Shown here: piece by piece, positions 1 through 11,484 of the stretch
Numbering within the stretch: the stretch's first letter is position 1
Layout of the letters: the number at the start of each line of letters is the position of its first letter
Source of the DNA: Solen grandis
Taxonomy: Eukaryota > Mollusca > Bivalvia > Adapedonta > Solenidae
DNA length: 64,000 nt
Direction: 5' to 3'
Assembly: GCA_021229015.1 (NCBI GenBank)
Contig: CM037782.1
Location: 63,488,108-63,552,107 of the forward strand
Made by a program: the position numbers and the translations under genes
The notes under the pieces: model-generated
What the model saw: the letters and a program-made list of their open reading frames with translations, nothing else
Database searches by the model: none
Told to the model about the DNA's origin: nothing

Positions 1-205
1 ACGGCAAATTGAAAATGCTCAAAAATCGTCCCCAAAAGGACAGAAGGTTGATATTTTGTCAGTATAAAGTCCCGTAGATTTAAAATTTTGTGAAAATTGC
101 GTCATATGACGTCATCAAATTTTTTAATTTTTAAACACATAAATTTTTTTTATTTTTAAAATAGTCCAAGGACAATGAATTTGATGTCTATTCTCCCAAG
201 AAATT

Positions 206-211
206 TTTATT
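206..211 (-). promoter_or_regulatory. Poly(A) signal of the Mab-21-like gene
   Basis: A canonical AATAAA on the minus strand lies about 57 nt beyond the stop codon at 268-270. This supports the stop as the true end of the transcript despite the assembly gap inside the coding region. Confidence 0.5.
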
Positions 212-267
212 TTGTTTCTATGATTTTTATATCCTTACGTCCTTGACCCTCACACTTGAAAAAAAAG

Positions 268-2031
268 CTACAAAAAAGATTGTACGCGGTCAAGAGCCAT
301 AATAATGAACCGATTTNNNNNNNNNNNNNNNNNNNNNNNNNNNNNNNNNNNNNNNNNNNNNNNNNNNNNNNNNNNNNNNNNNNNNNNNNNNNNNNNNNNN
401 NNNNNNNNNNNNNNNNGACGAACGTTTATGTGAGCGTTACAATCACAATTAGATATAACGTTCTTTGATAGGAACCCTTCCTTCTCCTCCAGCATTGCCC
501 TACACAATTCGAACTCCCCGAGTTTATACAGTATAGAAGCATACGTCAGTGTGGCGGTCAGCACATCCACATGCTGAACATATTGAAAATGACGCTCAAA
601 GAGGCGTAATAGATCTCGTCTCATCTGCCCGTCACGTGACTCTAGTGCATATGCCGCTAAACTGGTTGCCAGTCTGTGGTGTAGTCGAGGTATGATCAAT
701 GACAGAGCCTCTTTTGTCTGAATTTCAGAGTGATCTCTGATTTTCCTGATCTCGGTGAGATATCGCAGCATATTGTAGAGACTTAAAATGCATTCGTCGA
801 TAGCGTCATTCTTTTGAAGAAGTGTACGGCAAACGAAATGAGAGAATAAGGAAGCACGCCTTATGTTCCATAATAAAATGATAAGTTTTCCTAAACTTAT
901 ATTATCAACAACCCATTGAGGTATCCGTTGATGAGTAAAACTCTCACCAATAGTGCTACATTTGATGTATAGAATTATCCGGTAACCTTGTCGCAATACA
1001 GTGTCAAGTGCCCGTAAAACAGAATGTCGCTGTCGTCGGAATGATTCTCTGTCAAAGAGATTCGCCTCTGGAAGGAAGAATAGTGGGCAGTAAGAAGCAT
1101 CCACTGCACGATACAAATAGAGAAAACAAAGCATTAGACATTGAATCAAATTGTCTGGTCTCCAGATATCACTAGAGTTGTTCTCTATCACGTGAAACAA
1201 TATAGTTTTACAATGATACGATGTCAAGATCTCCTCTCCCACCATTGGTCCAACGATATCTTTTTTTATCATCTTCATGAGTATGTAACATTTATGTTGA
1301 ACAGAGTTCAGATTGAACATTAGTTCTCGTTCTTGTAACGAGAACGATAATCTCCATTCTATGTCTTTTTCGGGACTCGACTCGTGACCGACACCGACGA
1401 CAAAACAACTCATTTCCGACACACGCGATAGTAGTTGCTGTGGGGGCCAGGCTTTTCGCTGACATCGCTCTATCCATTTCTTGGCAAAATCTGGAACAGT
1501 AACACACCGGAGTGCAGTCACGCTATCCAAGGATATCTCATCGCTGCAGATTCTAGCATCAGCAGGACCATGTCTTTCACACCCAGCTGGTTGGTCCAGG
1601 ATATTCTTCAAACATATCCTCCCATGCCCATCAGTGTCATGGCCATCACCAGGCTCCATATCATATATTGTTTGAGGTCGCCTGTTAAAAACCAATTGTA
1701 GCTTCACATATCCAGGGTAATTCCCCTCTTCATGTACCAATAGGTATGACACACCATCAGGAGCTGTACAGACGTCCCGAAGAACATGCAAGTAATCCAT
1801 ACAATACAGCAGATCAATGTCTGACCCCATGTCTGGCATAGTGGTGCCTTCAGTGACACTGCCGAAGTGATAGAAATGCACTGGTTTATCTACGAACATA
1901 GTATAAGTTATCGTCGCTATGATCTCATTCGTTATCATCTGACTGTGGAGTTTCCTCATCTCCTCCGAGGCCCCTGCATCTTCTAGTACGTGGTACAGGC
2001 GGAGAGACAGTTGCTGCATCCCCTCCTCCAT
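268..2031 (-). CDS. Mab-21/cGAS-like nucleotidyltransferase domain protein
   Basis: About 587 aa from the first in-frame ATG (2029-2031); an in-frame stop lies upstream of the preceding Leu-rich codons. Residues 57-58 (GS) followed by EGT and then SDID at residues 70-73 form the GS...DxD nucleotidyltransferase core shared by Mab-21, cGAS and the cGAS-like receptors (cGLRs). An N-terminal helix (LRLYHVLEDAG) precedes it, and the middle follows the Mab-21 pattern. The region near HVDVLTATLTYASILYKLGEFELC is TPR-like. The gene looks intronless, as many bivalve Mab-21 genes are. Known family roles are making cyclic dinucleotide signals on nucleic-acid binding (cGLRs) or non-enzymatic developmental roles (Mab-21). 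No zinc ribbon like that of vertebrate cGAS is seen, and the third catalytic acid was not placed with certainty. The C-terminal ~50 codons span 100 N, so the tail after residue ~538 is unreliable. Family confidence is high; activity and ligand are unknown. Confidence 0.85.
   Translation of the reverse strand: MEEGMQQLSLRLYHVLEDAGASEEMRKLHSQMITNEIIATITYTMFVDKPVHFYHFGSVTEGTTMPDMGSDIDLLYCMDYLHVLRDVCTAPDGVSYLLVHEEGNYPGYVKLQLVFNRRPQTIYDMEPGDGHDTDGHGRICLKNILDQPAGCERHGPADARICSDEISLDSVTALRCVTVPDFAKKWIERCQRKAWPPQQLLSRVSEMSCFVVGVGHESSPEKDIEWRLSFSLQERELMFNLNSVQHKCYILMKMIKKDIVGPMVGEEILTSYHCKTILFHVIENNSSDIWRPDNLIQCLMLCFLYLYRAVDASYCPLFFLPEANLFDRESFRRQRHSVLRALDTVLRQGYRIILYIKCSTIGESFTHQRIPQWVVDNISLGKLIILLWNIRRASLFSHFVCRTLLQKNDAIDECILSLYNMLRYLTEIRKIRDHSEIQTKEALSLIIPRLHHRLATSLAAYALESRDGQMRRDLLRLFERHFQYVQHVDVLTATLTYASILYKLGEFELCRAMLEEKEGFLSKNVISNCDCNAHINVRXXXXXXXXXXXXXXXXXXXXXXXXXXXXXXXXXXNRFIIMALDRVQSFL
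317..416. other. Assembly gap (100 N)
   Basis: Exactly 100 N, the usual placeholder for a gap of unknown size. It lies inside the Mab-21-like coding region, so frame continuity across it is not evidence. Confidence 0.95.
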
Positions 2032-2086
2032 TGTAGATGCTAATAATGATAACAATAATAGCAATCAGCAGCACAATTTCCAACAT
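2030..2086 (-). other. Hydrophobic leader ORF upstream of and overlapping the Mab-21 start
   Basis: An ATG at 2084-2086 opens a 57-codon frame beginning MLEIVLLIAIIVIIISIY, a strong single membrane-spanning or signal-anchor sequence. It overlaps the Mab-21 start in a different frame (offset 55 nt, 1 mod 3). It is either an upstream ORF or a membrane anchor separated from the Mab-21 domain by a 1-nt indel or sequencing error. Confidence 0.4.
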
Positions 2087-3177
2087 CGTGATGAATGTGA
2101 TGCGTTTCTACTGTACTACATGTATATCATTAAAACCTCTTCAAGATCAGGCGGTTATATACATTTCCGCATGGACCAGTTATATATATTTAATTTCTTT
2201 TTATCTATATATGTATAGTGTTTTATATTATCTGCTGGTTATGTGATTTCATGTATTTGAAAACAGCAAAAGAATATGCTATGAGATACATTAATATATA
2301 CATGAATAGATTATTCAGAATACATGTATATGATGTACATGTTATCACACCGATAAATCGAATGTGAATCCGTTCATAAAAATGTTGACGTATACACTCA
2401 TTTAAGTTAAAAATCAAAATAAAAGTACTCACGTTCTACACCACTTGCAAATTATTTACCCTGTATGAACATATCGAAAGTGGAAATCCCCAGTGTATTT
2501 TTTCATGCTAAATATAGGACGGACCTAATTGTGGTTTCCTTGTTCCTCATGCTGGACAGGTTTATAGTTGTTCACTTCTTAGTAATGACTGGGAAGTATG
2601 AGAAACATGCCAAGCTTAGACGACTTTACTTTCTTTCTGCATGTACATTATTTTACAGTAGCTTACCTCCCCCCCCCCACACACACACACACGCATATAA
2701 TTTGAGCGTACATAAGCCGGAGTAGAGAATGGGAACGTCTCAAATTATCTACCTGATGGCCTTTGTGATTACATGTATTAATGTGTACATTTAATTGAAT
2801 TTGTATAAGCTCCAATGTCTTTCAAATATTTTCTCCATTGTATCATGGGCGTTTCAATACCTAAATAGGTCATGTAGTACCAAATATCATGTAGTAACAA
2901 ATATTGCTTATCAGAAAGGTAACATATCATGCCATATTACCCAAATATTTTGTAAACCAAGATGTCGGAATGTATGTTCCTGCTTTCAGTGGGATTTTAA
3001 ATATTACATAACGCTACGTTTTGTTAATGAAATTGGAGTCAAAACTTTGAAATAAAAATTATCACTGCCATGCCCATTTCATTAGGTTAAGAGGGGGTTT
3101 TAATGGTATAACGTACACCACGTTGTTAAATCATTCTCTACGATCACTGACACTGAATGCTCTTAATATATACGTTT
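2087..3177. other. Intergenic, no gene recognised
   Basis: AT-rich sequence upstream of the Mab-21-like gene. A TATA-rich string at 2180-2192 lies about 95 nt upstream of the 2086 ATG on the minus strand, but the composition makes it weak as a promoter call. A C-run and short CA repeat lie at 2669-2692. Small ORFs show no protein-like pattern. Confidence 0.5.
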
Positions 3178-3458
3178 GCTGGATTTAACGTCCGATCGAC
3201 AGTTTTTCAGTCATTTGGAGACGACTCTACTTGGGACATATAAAGTGTTGCCAAGCTCTGCAGTGGCATGATACCACACCCAGTCACATTAACCTGACAC
3301 CAGGCCAACCAGTCCTAGAACTACCCTTATATGCTGAGCGCTAAGCAAGGGAGCTATACCAATACCATTTTTACGACTTTGATTTGTCCTGGTCGGAGAT
3401 CGAACCCACGACATTCCGGTTCCGAGGCGGACGCTCTAACCACTCGGCTACCGGAAAC
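3178..3458 (-). repeat. tRNA-derived SINE, copy 1
   Basis: Read on the minus strand this starts with a tRNA-like head (ccgagtggttagagcgtccg, A-box type) and has a B box (gggttcgatctc) at 3396-3407. A conserved body follows (ccaggactggttggcc, tgtcaggttaatgtgactgg, gtatcatgcca), ending in gtcgatcggacgttaaatc. The same head and body recur at 11.5, 24.7, 25.8, 34.6 and 37.4 kb. Confidence 0.8.
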
Positions 3459-5079
3459 TGTTTGTATATACGTATTTTTGCCTTTATCGCGCTATCCCTA
3501 CAAACAACGATAACATAAAATTAGGGATATACGACTGATTTTTCTCAAATACAATAAAGAAAGCAAACCAATTAGTCATTAATTTTTTAAGACACTATTT
3601 TAACGGTTGTCATTGCTTTCATTATAGCTGTGTTAGCTATGGTTTATTACAGTAATGAGGTCTGGAAAAAAAATCAAGCCGTTTTTTATTCATGTAATAA
3701 AAAGCTGAGATGAAATCACAATAGTATATCAAACTTAAACTTTGAAACTAAAATATTCTGTGCATTGTTTTCGGTTTAGCTATGACATAGAAAGAAGTAA
3801 CTTAATATCAGAAAATGTATATTCCAAGTTTTTAATTCTCCATGAAATGAAAATTAAATCATTTACCCATTCTTAATTTACAAACAAGTTCACGCTCAAA
3901 GAATACTGGTATATCGACATATGTTGCCTTTGACCATTTAAATAATGCTTAGATCACGTGCATTTGAAATATATTTCATTTACATATCATTACGACATTA
4001 TATAAGAGTGATATGTAAAATGAATATGAACACAACTTAGATAACAGTTAAATTAATATCGGTATTTTGTCGCAAAACTATTTCCTTAAAGGATGTTAAA
4101 ACCTTTACTCCATTAAAACGTCAATCGAGTCCCGCCACACTATATTAAGGATCATCTTAAAACTAATTTTTCTAACGAATGAAAAATGAATGCAATATAC
4201 TGAATACACACATTTCATCTGAGACCCCACCCCACCCACCCCGATTGTTTACATGTATTTCCCCGCTATTTATTACATGTAAAATATTCTCGTTATATGT
4301 TTCAGTTTGAATCTAAGGGTAATCATGCTTTTGCTGCTGCTGCTTCTGTTTAATAAAAGTACCATTAAAGATGAAGTTTATGTTATTGCAAATCTAACGA
4401 TATTCCACAATATCTTATCACTGTCGAGTTAATACTATATTTAAACAATTAATAGATTATCGGTACTAATGTATTGCAAGCTACTTTATAAGTGCTGGGT
4501 AACCTAAAGTACTAATGTCTATGGGGAAATCATCATCATCATCATCATATCATCATCATTATCTGTATTTATCGCCTACACAAAATATACATACACATAC
4601 AAACACGTATTGATGTCATTGTTTTTTTGTGCCATGAACATCAAAAATTACAAAAAATTCAAATAGATCTACAAGATTTTTATGGCTATGATTTTTGAAC
4701 AGGGTTGCTTGCAACGCTGTTCTAAGGAAGCACACAATTTGGATCGGACAACAATTCGGGTCTATATTTAGTAATTTTATATTTATAGATTTCCCTCTTA
4801 TTTACTACACTGAGAAAAAAGTCCACAATTTGTTTCCTCTCTAAACACTAAATGGTGACAATTTTCATGTTTATTTCATTACGATTGCGTTAAGGAAGTC
4901 GAAACTGAATAAAAATGTGTTGAAAATCGATGCTGGAGAAAACCGTGTTTAATAAACTGTATCGAACAAAGATAAAACGCAGGAAACAATTCGCAATCTC
5001 ATGCGGAGATATTTCGAACTTTTCCGGAGGTAGCCAACAATATATAAATAAATAAAAAATCATGATGATGTCACAATAG

Positions 5080-5147
5080 CGAATCAGTGCAATGGTACAG
5101 CGTCTGATTACCATACTAAAGGTTGTAGAGTCGAGTCCAAGGGGAGT
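5080..5147 (+). repeat. Possible tRNA-derived fragment
   Basis: The phrase tggtacagcgtctgattac followed about 25 nt later by gagtcgagtcc resembles A-box/B-box spacing of a tRNA-derived SINE head. No clean cloverleaf was drawn, and it could be coincidence. Confidence 0.25.
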
Positions 5148-5254
5148 AACTTTTTGGGGGGCTTTTTTAACTCTTTCTTGTTATAAATTTCTTCTGCAAT
5201 ATAAGACGTACATATTTTTGTCTTAATGAAAATCATTAATTTAAGTACATGTGC

Positions 5255-5255
<1 letters not shown>

Positions 5256-5306
<51 letters not shown>
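5256..5306. repeat. (TA)n microsatellite
   Basis: About 25 uninterrupted TA units. Confidence 0.95.
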
Positions 5307-5308
<2 letters not shown>

Positions 5309-6808
5309 TTAAGTTACATATAATTCAAATCTCAGATAGAAAGTTTGTTGTTTTAAATTACATACTTATATTATCTTATAAACGGTAGGCTAGAGAATTG
5401 CGGAGAGGAAGAGTGGCGATATGTTTATTGTTAGAAATTCATTGAGACAAATAATAGGTTTATCTTTTTTAACGATCCTATTCAAGGAAGGTAAAAGTGG
5501 GTTTATAACATCTGATTCATTGTCATCGCTTGGAAATATCAAATTAACTTTGTAAAACATAAGAAATGCGACATCATCATATTAGAAACCCTGTTCTGTC
5601 AGCGCTATATATAAACCACGAAACTGATAGAACAATCAGTAGGGGAGAAAACTCATACCGACTTCTTGCCTTATGGTTTATAGGAGTTGTCTCCATTGTG
5701 ACTTCACGGTGTATTCCTGATACAATACCAAGCCACGTTATCCTGATACATGTGTACCGGGCTTACAAGTCCTGGAACTACCTGGACTTTACCAGTACCA
5801 ATATGGACGACTTGATATGCTGGTTTACCTCCATCGGACACGGTGACAACATCTTATACAATATATAGTTTACGTATATCTGAACATACCTAATCCTGAC
5901 CAAGTGACTTGGATCATATCAATATGCTTGCGTTATCCGCTAGTAGGTGAAAAATATGCAAAGTGATAAACAAATTAATCCCGTCGTCAGAATTTTCGTT
6001 TTTTAAATATGATTGTATTCACCATTCACGGGTATTGGGGAATTTTCCCCATTGTAACGTTAGACCTATAGTGCATTTCTGTTTTGTGTCCAAGTCGAAT
6101 TACTAAAAGAATAATGTTACAATCTGAGTTTTCTTTACGTGCGCTGTATCACCATGGCAAAGACCCCCCACATGTTCATTATATTTCAAAAGCCAGAAAA
6201 CACATTTAAGATGCGGATGTGAGAAGATGGGATTGTAAAAAAGGTTCCTTTTTCATTTTTGTTTTGCAAACATATTTTAGAAGAAAAAAAGCAGGCACGC
6301 GGGAATTTTTAACCATACGAAACATGCCGATATTTAAAAAGTAAAAAAAACAACAACAAAAAACAAGTCGATCATATGTTATATTGTTCTAATAGAGGTT
6401 AGGAAGTTCATGTTAATTCATCCGAATATTACGGATTTTAGAAATACAATAACTACTCGACTGCCAAAAGCTGAATCATTTCTACATAATAAATGCTCAC
6501 GAACGTTTCGTGCTAATGAATGCCACCTAGCGATTATTTCTTAGCACTTAAACATAAAAATTGGTATACGTCATAGAAAGTTTAATACCGGTGAAGAAAG
6601 AAAAAATAGGTACAATTCAGACTGAACTCAGAACAAATAATTAATTAGCATATACGAATACATTACTAAAATATACATCTGAAAAAAATAGTCATAATAT
6701 ATACAACAGCTGTAACAATATTGTCTGTTTAAATATATAGTCAAAACACAACTTTCATACATCAGAAAGCTACAGATCACAGACAACTGAAATTCAGTCA
6801 ATTAAACC

Positions 6809-7014
6809 TACGATGGCATAAAAGAGACATGGGAGATATTTTTATTTTGAGTTCGCACGTGCGATAACTATCGTGTGTGAATGAGATAACCACCACGTTC
6901 GCACACACACACACAGCTATCACGTGCGAACACGATGTAATGTCCTTTTAATTACCACGTGCGAATGTGAAATAAAGAATAAATAACATCCATGTCCCTT
7001 TTTATGCCCCCGTA
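6809..7014. mobile_element. MITE with long imperfect terminal inverted repeats
   Basis: The left end (tacgatggcataaaagagac) matches the reverse complement of the right end (tacgggggcataaaaaggga), and similarity continues inward about 60 bp to the motif ttcgcacgtg on each side. The element is about 206 bp with no coding capacity. The interior has several copies of CACGTGCGAA or its complement and a short CA run. No clear target-site duplication was found. Confidence 0.65.
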
Positions 7015-7187
7015 AAAGCCTAATCTCATTATATTATTTTTTATATAGGAAATGTAAATTGGAAATATGTAATTTGATGATGTGTGAATTTTTTAAGAGA
7101 ATTGTATGTACATAAGGACGTATGGGTATGAAAGCATATTTGATATTATTTACCTATACATGTTCAAATTATACGAGAATACCAAGA

Positions 7188-8598
7188 TTGACATATATAA
7201 TATAAAATCATCATAAAAGTAGGTGTATATATCATCAATGTTGACATATATAATGTATAATCATCATAAAAGTAGGTGTATTTATCATCAATATTGACAT
7301 ATATAATGTATAATCATCATAAAAGTAGGTGTATTTATCATCAATGTTGACATATATAATGTAAAATCATCATTAAATAGTAGTGTAAATATCTCATATG
7401 TTGACATTTATAATATAAAATCATCATAAAGTAGGTGTATATTCATCAATGTTGAATATATATTAAAAATCTAGTAAAAGTAGGTGTATTTATCATCAAT
7501 GTTGATATGTATAATGTATAATCATCATAAAAGTAGGTGTATTTATCATCAATATTGACATGTATAATGTATAATCATCATAAAAGTAGTGTATTTATCA
7601 TCAATATTGACATATATAATATAAAATCATCATAAAAGTAGGTGTATATATCATCAATATTGACATATATAATGTAAAATCATCATAAAAGTAGGTGTAT
7701 TTATCATCAATATTGACATATATAATGTAAAATCATCATAAAAGTAGGTGTATTTATCATCAATGTTGACATATATAATGTATAATCATCATAAAGTAGG
7801 TGTATTTATCATCAATGTTGACATTACATAATGTATAATCATCATAAAGTAGGTGTATTTATCATCAATGTTGACATATATAATGTAAAATCATCATAAC
7901 AGTAGGTGTATTTATCATCAATGTTGACATACATAATGTATAATCATCATAACAGTAGGTGTATTTATCATCAATGTTGACATATATAATGTATAATCAT
8001 CATAACAGTAGGTGTATTTATCATCAATGTTGACATAATAATGTAAATCATCATATATTACATGTAGTTGTGTTTTATCATCAATGTTGACATATTTAAT
8101 AATGTATATAATACATCATAATTTACACAGTAGGTGTATTTATCATCAATGTTGACATATATAATGTATAATCATCATAAAAGTAGGTGTTTTATCATCA
8201 ATGTTGACATAAATGTTAATCATAACATAGGTGTATTATATCAATTTGACATATATAAGTATCTCAAAAGGTGTATTTATCATCAATGTTGACATGCATA
8301 ATGTATAATCATCATAAAAGTAGGTGTATTTATCATCAATGGATATAATGAATCATCAAAGTAGTGTTACATAATGTGATACAAATGTATAATCATCATA
8401 ACAGTAGGTGTGTTTATCATCAATGTTGACATGTATAATGTATAATCATCATAACAGTAGGTGTATTTATCATCAATGTTGACATATATAATGTATAATC
8501 ATCATAACAGTAGGTGTATTTATCATCAATGTTGACATACATAATGTATAATCATCATAACAGTAGGTGTATTTATCATCAATGTTGATATAATCATG
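7188..8598. repeat. 53-bp tandem satellite array
   Basis: Roughly 26 copies of a 53-bp unit containing aatcatcataaaagtaggtg and tatttatcatcaatgttgac. Adjacent copies differ by 0-4 bases over most of the array. Copies at about 8040-8280 and 8340-8395 are truncated or scrambled. No ORF runs through it. Confidence 0.95.
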
Positions 8599-8666
8599 TG
8601 TAATATCAACATGAGATTTGTACATGTTTACATCTATGTTCCTCTCTTTTTCATGATATATGTAAT

Positions 8667-8706
8667 GAGTGAATAAAGCGGTTTTGACTTTGACTTGACT
8701 TGATTA
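8667..8706 (+). repeat. Retroposon-like 3' tail
   Basis: aataaagcggttttgacttt followed by a short TTGACT repeat resembles the AATAAA plus short-repeat 3' tails of non-LTR elements. It lies just beyond the satellite. No LINE coding sequence is visible next to it. Confidence 0.3.
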
Positions 8707-9533
8707 TTTTTCTTACCTTTTAGGTATTGTATCTACATTCTTGATTTTGGCCTCATGTTGTTATTCATAATAAGTGGTTATATTCTGTCATCATGTGAGT
8801 TGTTGGCAAAAGTAAAAAGCCGAAAGAAACTCGATGTTGTGTTTTATGTTGGTAATATGTCAAAATTGTAATTTGAAAATTCGAGACGAAATTGTGGTAA
8901 ACTGTATTTCATAAAGCGTAGTGGATTTGAGGGCGTCTTATGGCAGGGTTTACTTTTGTTTTGCTATTTCATGTCGCATTTAAGTAGAATGAAGAAAAAA
9001 ATCTTAAAGATATGCATGTTATGCAGTTTTCTTGAATATATAATGTAGATTCTTCTGAACGTCAGAGGAAACACGACAAACATTATTCGTTTGGCGGTGC
9101 GATATTCATTTTTTCTGGCTCCCTGCCAAATGAAACAAGGCAAATTAATATTTTGCTTGACGAGAGAAAAATCAAAAGATTTCGCGACAATTATTTTTTT
9201 CGAAACTTAATATTGATGTGTTATTTCCTGCAGACAAGAGCTGAGTTTCGGTTGGCTAGACACTAGATGTAAGACGAAACAATCGGAATATTGTAAACTG
9301 AATACATTTCTAATCGATAATTTCTCATACCTGTCAAGTTAAATTATCAATCAGTTTCAGGCATATGGCATTTTATCATAATTATCAATTGCGGGGCACT
9401 TAATGCAATTTGATTTCAGGTGAAGTTTAAGTAATTTCTGCAAATGCCCTGTGGGTTAAAAAATTGAAAATGAACAGTTCTTTTTAAATTTGATGGAATT
9501 ATTTATGCAAACACATTCTACTTGTATATGTCT

Positions 9534-9572
<39 letters not shown>

Positions 9573-10653
9573 CTGTTGCCAGTCCACCATTTGTCCTGAA
9601 CACATCGCCCAAATAAATCCGTTGCATGAAATATCTTAAAAGCAAATAAGGGGCACCTAATATTCATCAATTAGGCTCAATATGCTTAAATATTCACTTC
9701 GGAGGACGTTGAATTGGTAAATATTTGCATGTCAACCAAATCGCCATCAAGTATTCGGATAAACTCGGAAGCCGCCTTTGCTTTGCGGTTATTTATAGCT
9801 CTCCGCACGTGAGCCAGTACTGTAAACAAAACAGAACTTGAACAGGGTCCAGGATTTTATTGAAATTTATCAAGAGCCATTGTTTATATACGCAGTCCTA
9901 ATTAAATTATATCTGAATTGATCATTTTACGTCGTAAATAAAGCGGAACTAATCATGACCCGGTTATACATGATGTGAGTGGTGTTAAGGAATAAAGTGA
10001 CTCTGGCTGATCAAATGTTTATACACGGTAGATGGGGCGGTATTGAAATTAACCTCGGGATGAAAGCTGGATAATTTATTGATAGAATGAAACCAACCGT
10101 GCTTGATCTCCCGGAATTACAGATAGATGACACTTGTTATAGTGACATGTTCAGTGTGGATGTTAAACATATCGAAGAAGAAAACGTTGTTTTAATCAAG
10201 TGATTAACGCACAAACAACATAAACATAAGGATAATATTTAACATGCTGAAAAATAAGAGAAATGTATGCTGAGTAATCAAGCAAAATAAATATTATAAA
10301 AGAAATTTGAAATAAAAACGTAATTCAATATTTAACACGAATTAACAAAGATTTTATGACTTTAGATAAGTTATCTGATAATTGTTTATCGCGTTTTATA
10401 TCATTAAAGATTTCAAAAGAAATATAACCAGTGCTCTTATCTTATTCGGATATACTATAAATAAAAAGGATCGCTCTTAATTTCGTGAGGATTATTACAG
10501 CCAAAAAAAAGTTATTATAATTAACTGTTAGAAATATGACTAAAGAACTTTGATTTATAAAAAAGATGTTTCAAAAATCGTCAAGAAACTACGATTACAA
10601 ATAACGGGAATATATGTGGTAAACGATCGTCTTAATTACGGCACGTGAAAAGC
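8707..10653. other. Upstream region of the coiled-coil gene
   Basis: AT-rich, no gene recognised. It contains a (TC)n microsatellite at 9539-9570. The promoter and 5' UTR of the first exon would lie at its end, but no reliable core promoter motif is visible. Confidence 0.4.
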
Positions 10654-10869
10654 ATGCAGATGCCTGTGTTCCTAACTGAGCCCCCTCAAGTGCACGTGCA
10701 TGGAAGTCATTCGCCAAGAAAACAGCATAAACGCACGCGGAGACGCGCATGCGCGAATCATCGTCATTCCCAGAGGGAGTCTCCTGAGGACCTGGAGGTG
10801 AGCCTCGTGCCGGCTCCATCCGCCCGCAGAGAGAAAAGCACCAGCAGGTCCCTCGTGGTTGTAAAACCG
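10654..10869 (+). CDS. Coiled-coil protein, probable first coding exon (isoform A)
   Basis: Starts at ATG 10654 (A at -3) after an in-frame TAA at 10633-10635, and runs 72 codons to a strong donor (ccg|gtaagt) that leaves phase 0. The peptide is rich in His, Arg, Ser and Pro, with a basic cluster SPRKQHKRTRRR near residues 18-30 that could be a nuclear or nucleic-acid-binding signal. It continues through RESPEDLEV. GC and CpG content rise sharply over 10690-10860 compared with both flanks, which fits a real exon. The next in-phase acceptor I can support on this strand is the phase-0 one at 44385. The shared gene is inferred from strand, order and phase, not from homology. Product function is unknown. 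Confidence 0.45.
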
Positions 10870-11484
10870 GTAAGTTAGAACTTAAATTAACAACAGTAAA
10901 CAATAGGTATGTACAGTTTAAAATATACTCGTATGTAGACTCTATGTATGCATAAAAATACAAATTCGTGTTAACAATTTAAATAATAGGCAATAATACT
11001 GTAGTATTAGCAATTTTCGCGCGGGCTAGATTTCACGCAATGCTCTCCAAACACCATTTCGCGCATTTAAAAAAAAATGTTGAAAAACAAATATTTTCCT
11101 TTTTTTCTAATCATTTCTTTAAAATTATGGCCCCGCTTATCGCGTGCTAATTTATTGCTGATTGGCACTAACCACTCTATGCGGGTTTGCTTGTATGTAA
11201 ATATATCAGTACGTGCTAGCCAGGTGGTGATAGCAGTAGCAGAAATTGTTGATGCAATAGTAGTAGTAGCAGTTGTTGTTTTTGTTGTTGTGATAGTCGT
11301 AGTGGTAGCAGTAAGATCAATTCAAGTACATGTAGTCGTTGTAGATTATTAGCAGTAAGATCAATTCAAGTACGTTTAGTCGTTGTAGATTATAAGAAAA
11401 CAAAATTCAGATCATATAGTTCGTTGAATTGTGTTTGACATAGAGCGGTCTGTAAGGGAGTTGAGGATAATTTGTTTGTTTGTT
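10870..11484. other. Putative intron start; no further gene seen
   Basis: Follows the gtaagt donor. It contains a G/T-rich stretch of gta/gtt repeats (11220-11345) with a short duplicated phrase (gtaagatcaattcaagtac at about 11310 and 11357). Confidence 0.4.

Larger units (their letters stand above)
3459..6808. other. Intergenic, no gene recognised
   Basis: AT-rich with scattered simple sequence, including an ATC/CAT trinucleotide run near 4528-4560. Part of 5690-5850 contains SINE-like phrases (cctggaactacctgga) and may be a very degraded SINE. I see no protein-like ORF. Confidence 0.45.

Noticed and set aside
7188..8598. CRISPR-like array
   Set aside because: Units are contiguous 53-bp repeats without unique spacers, and the genome is eukaryotic.
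10595..10963. Minus-strand frame of 122 codons opposite the first coiled-coil exon
   Set aside because: Shadow of the GC-rich plus-strand exon, which has a start codon and a strong donor.
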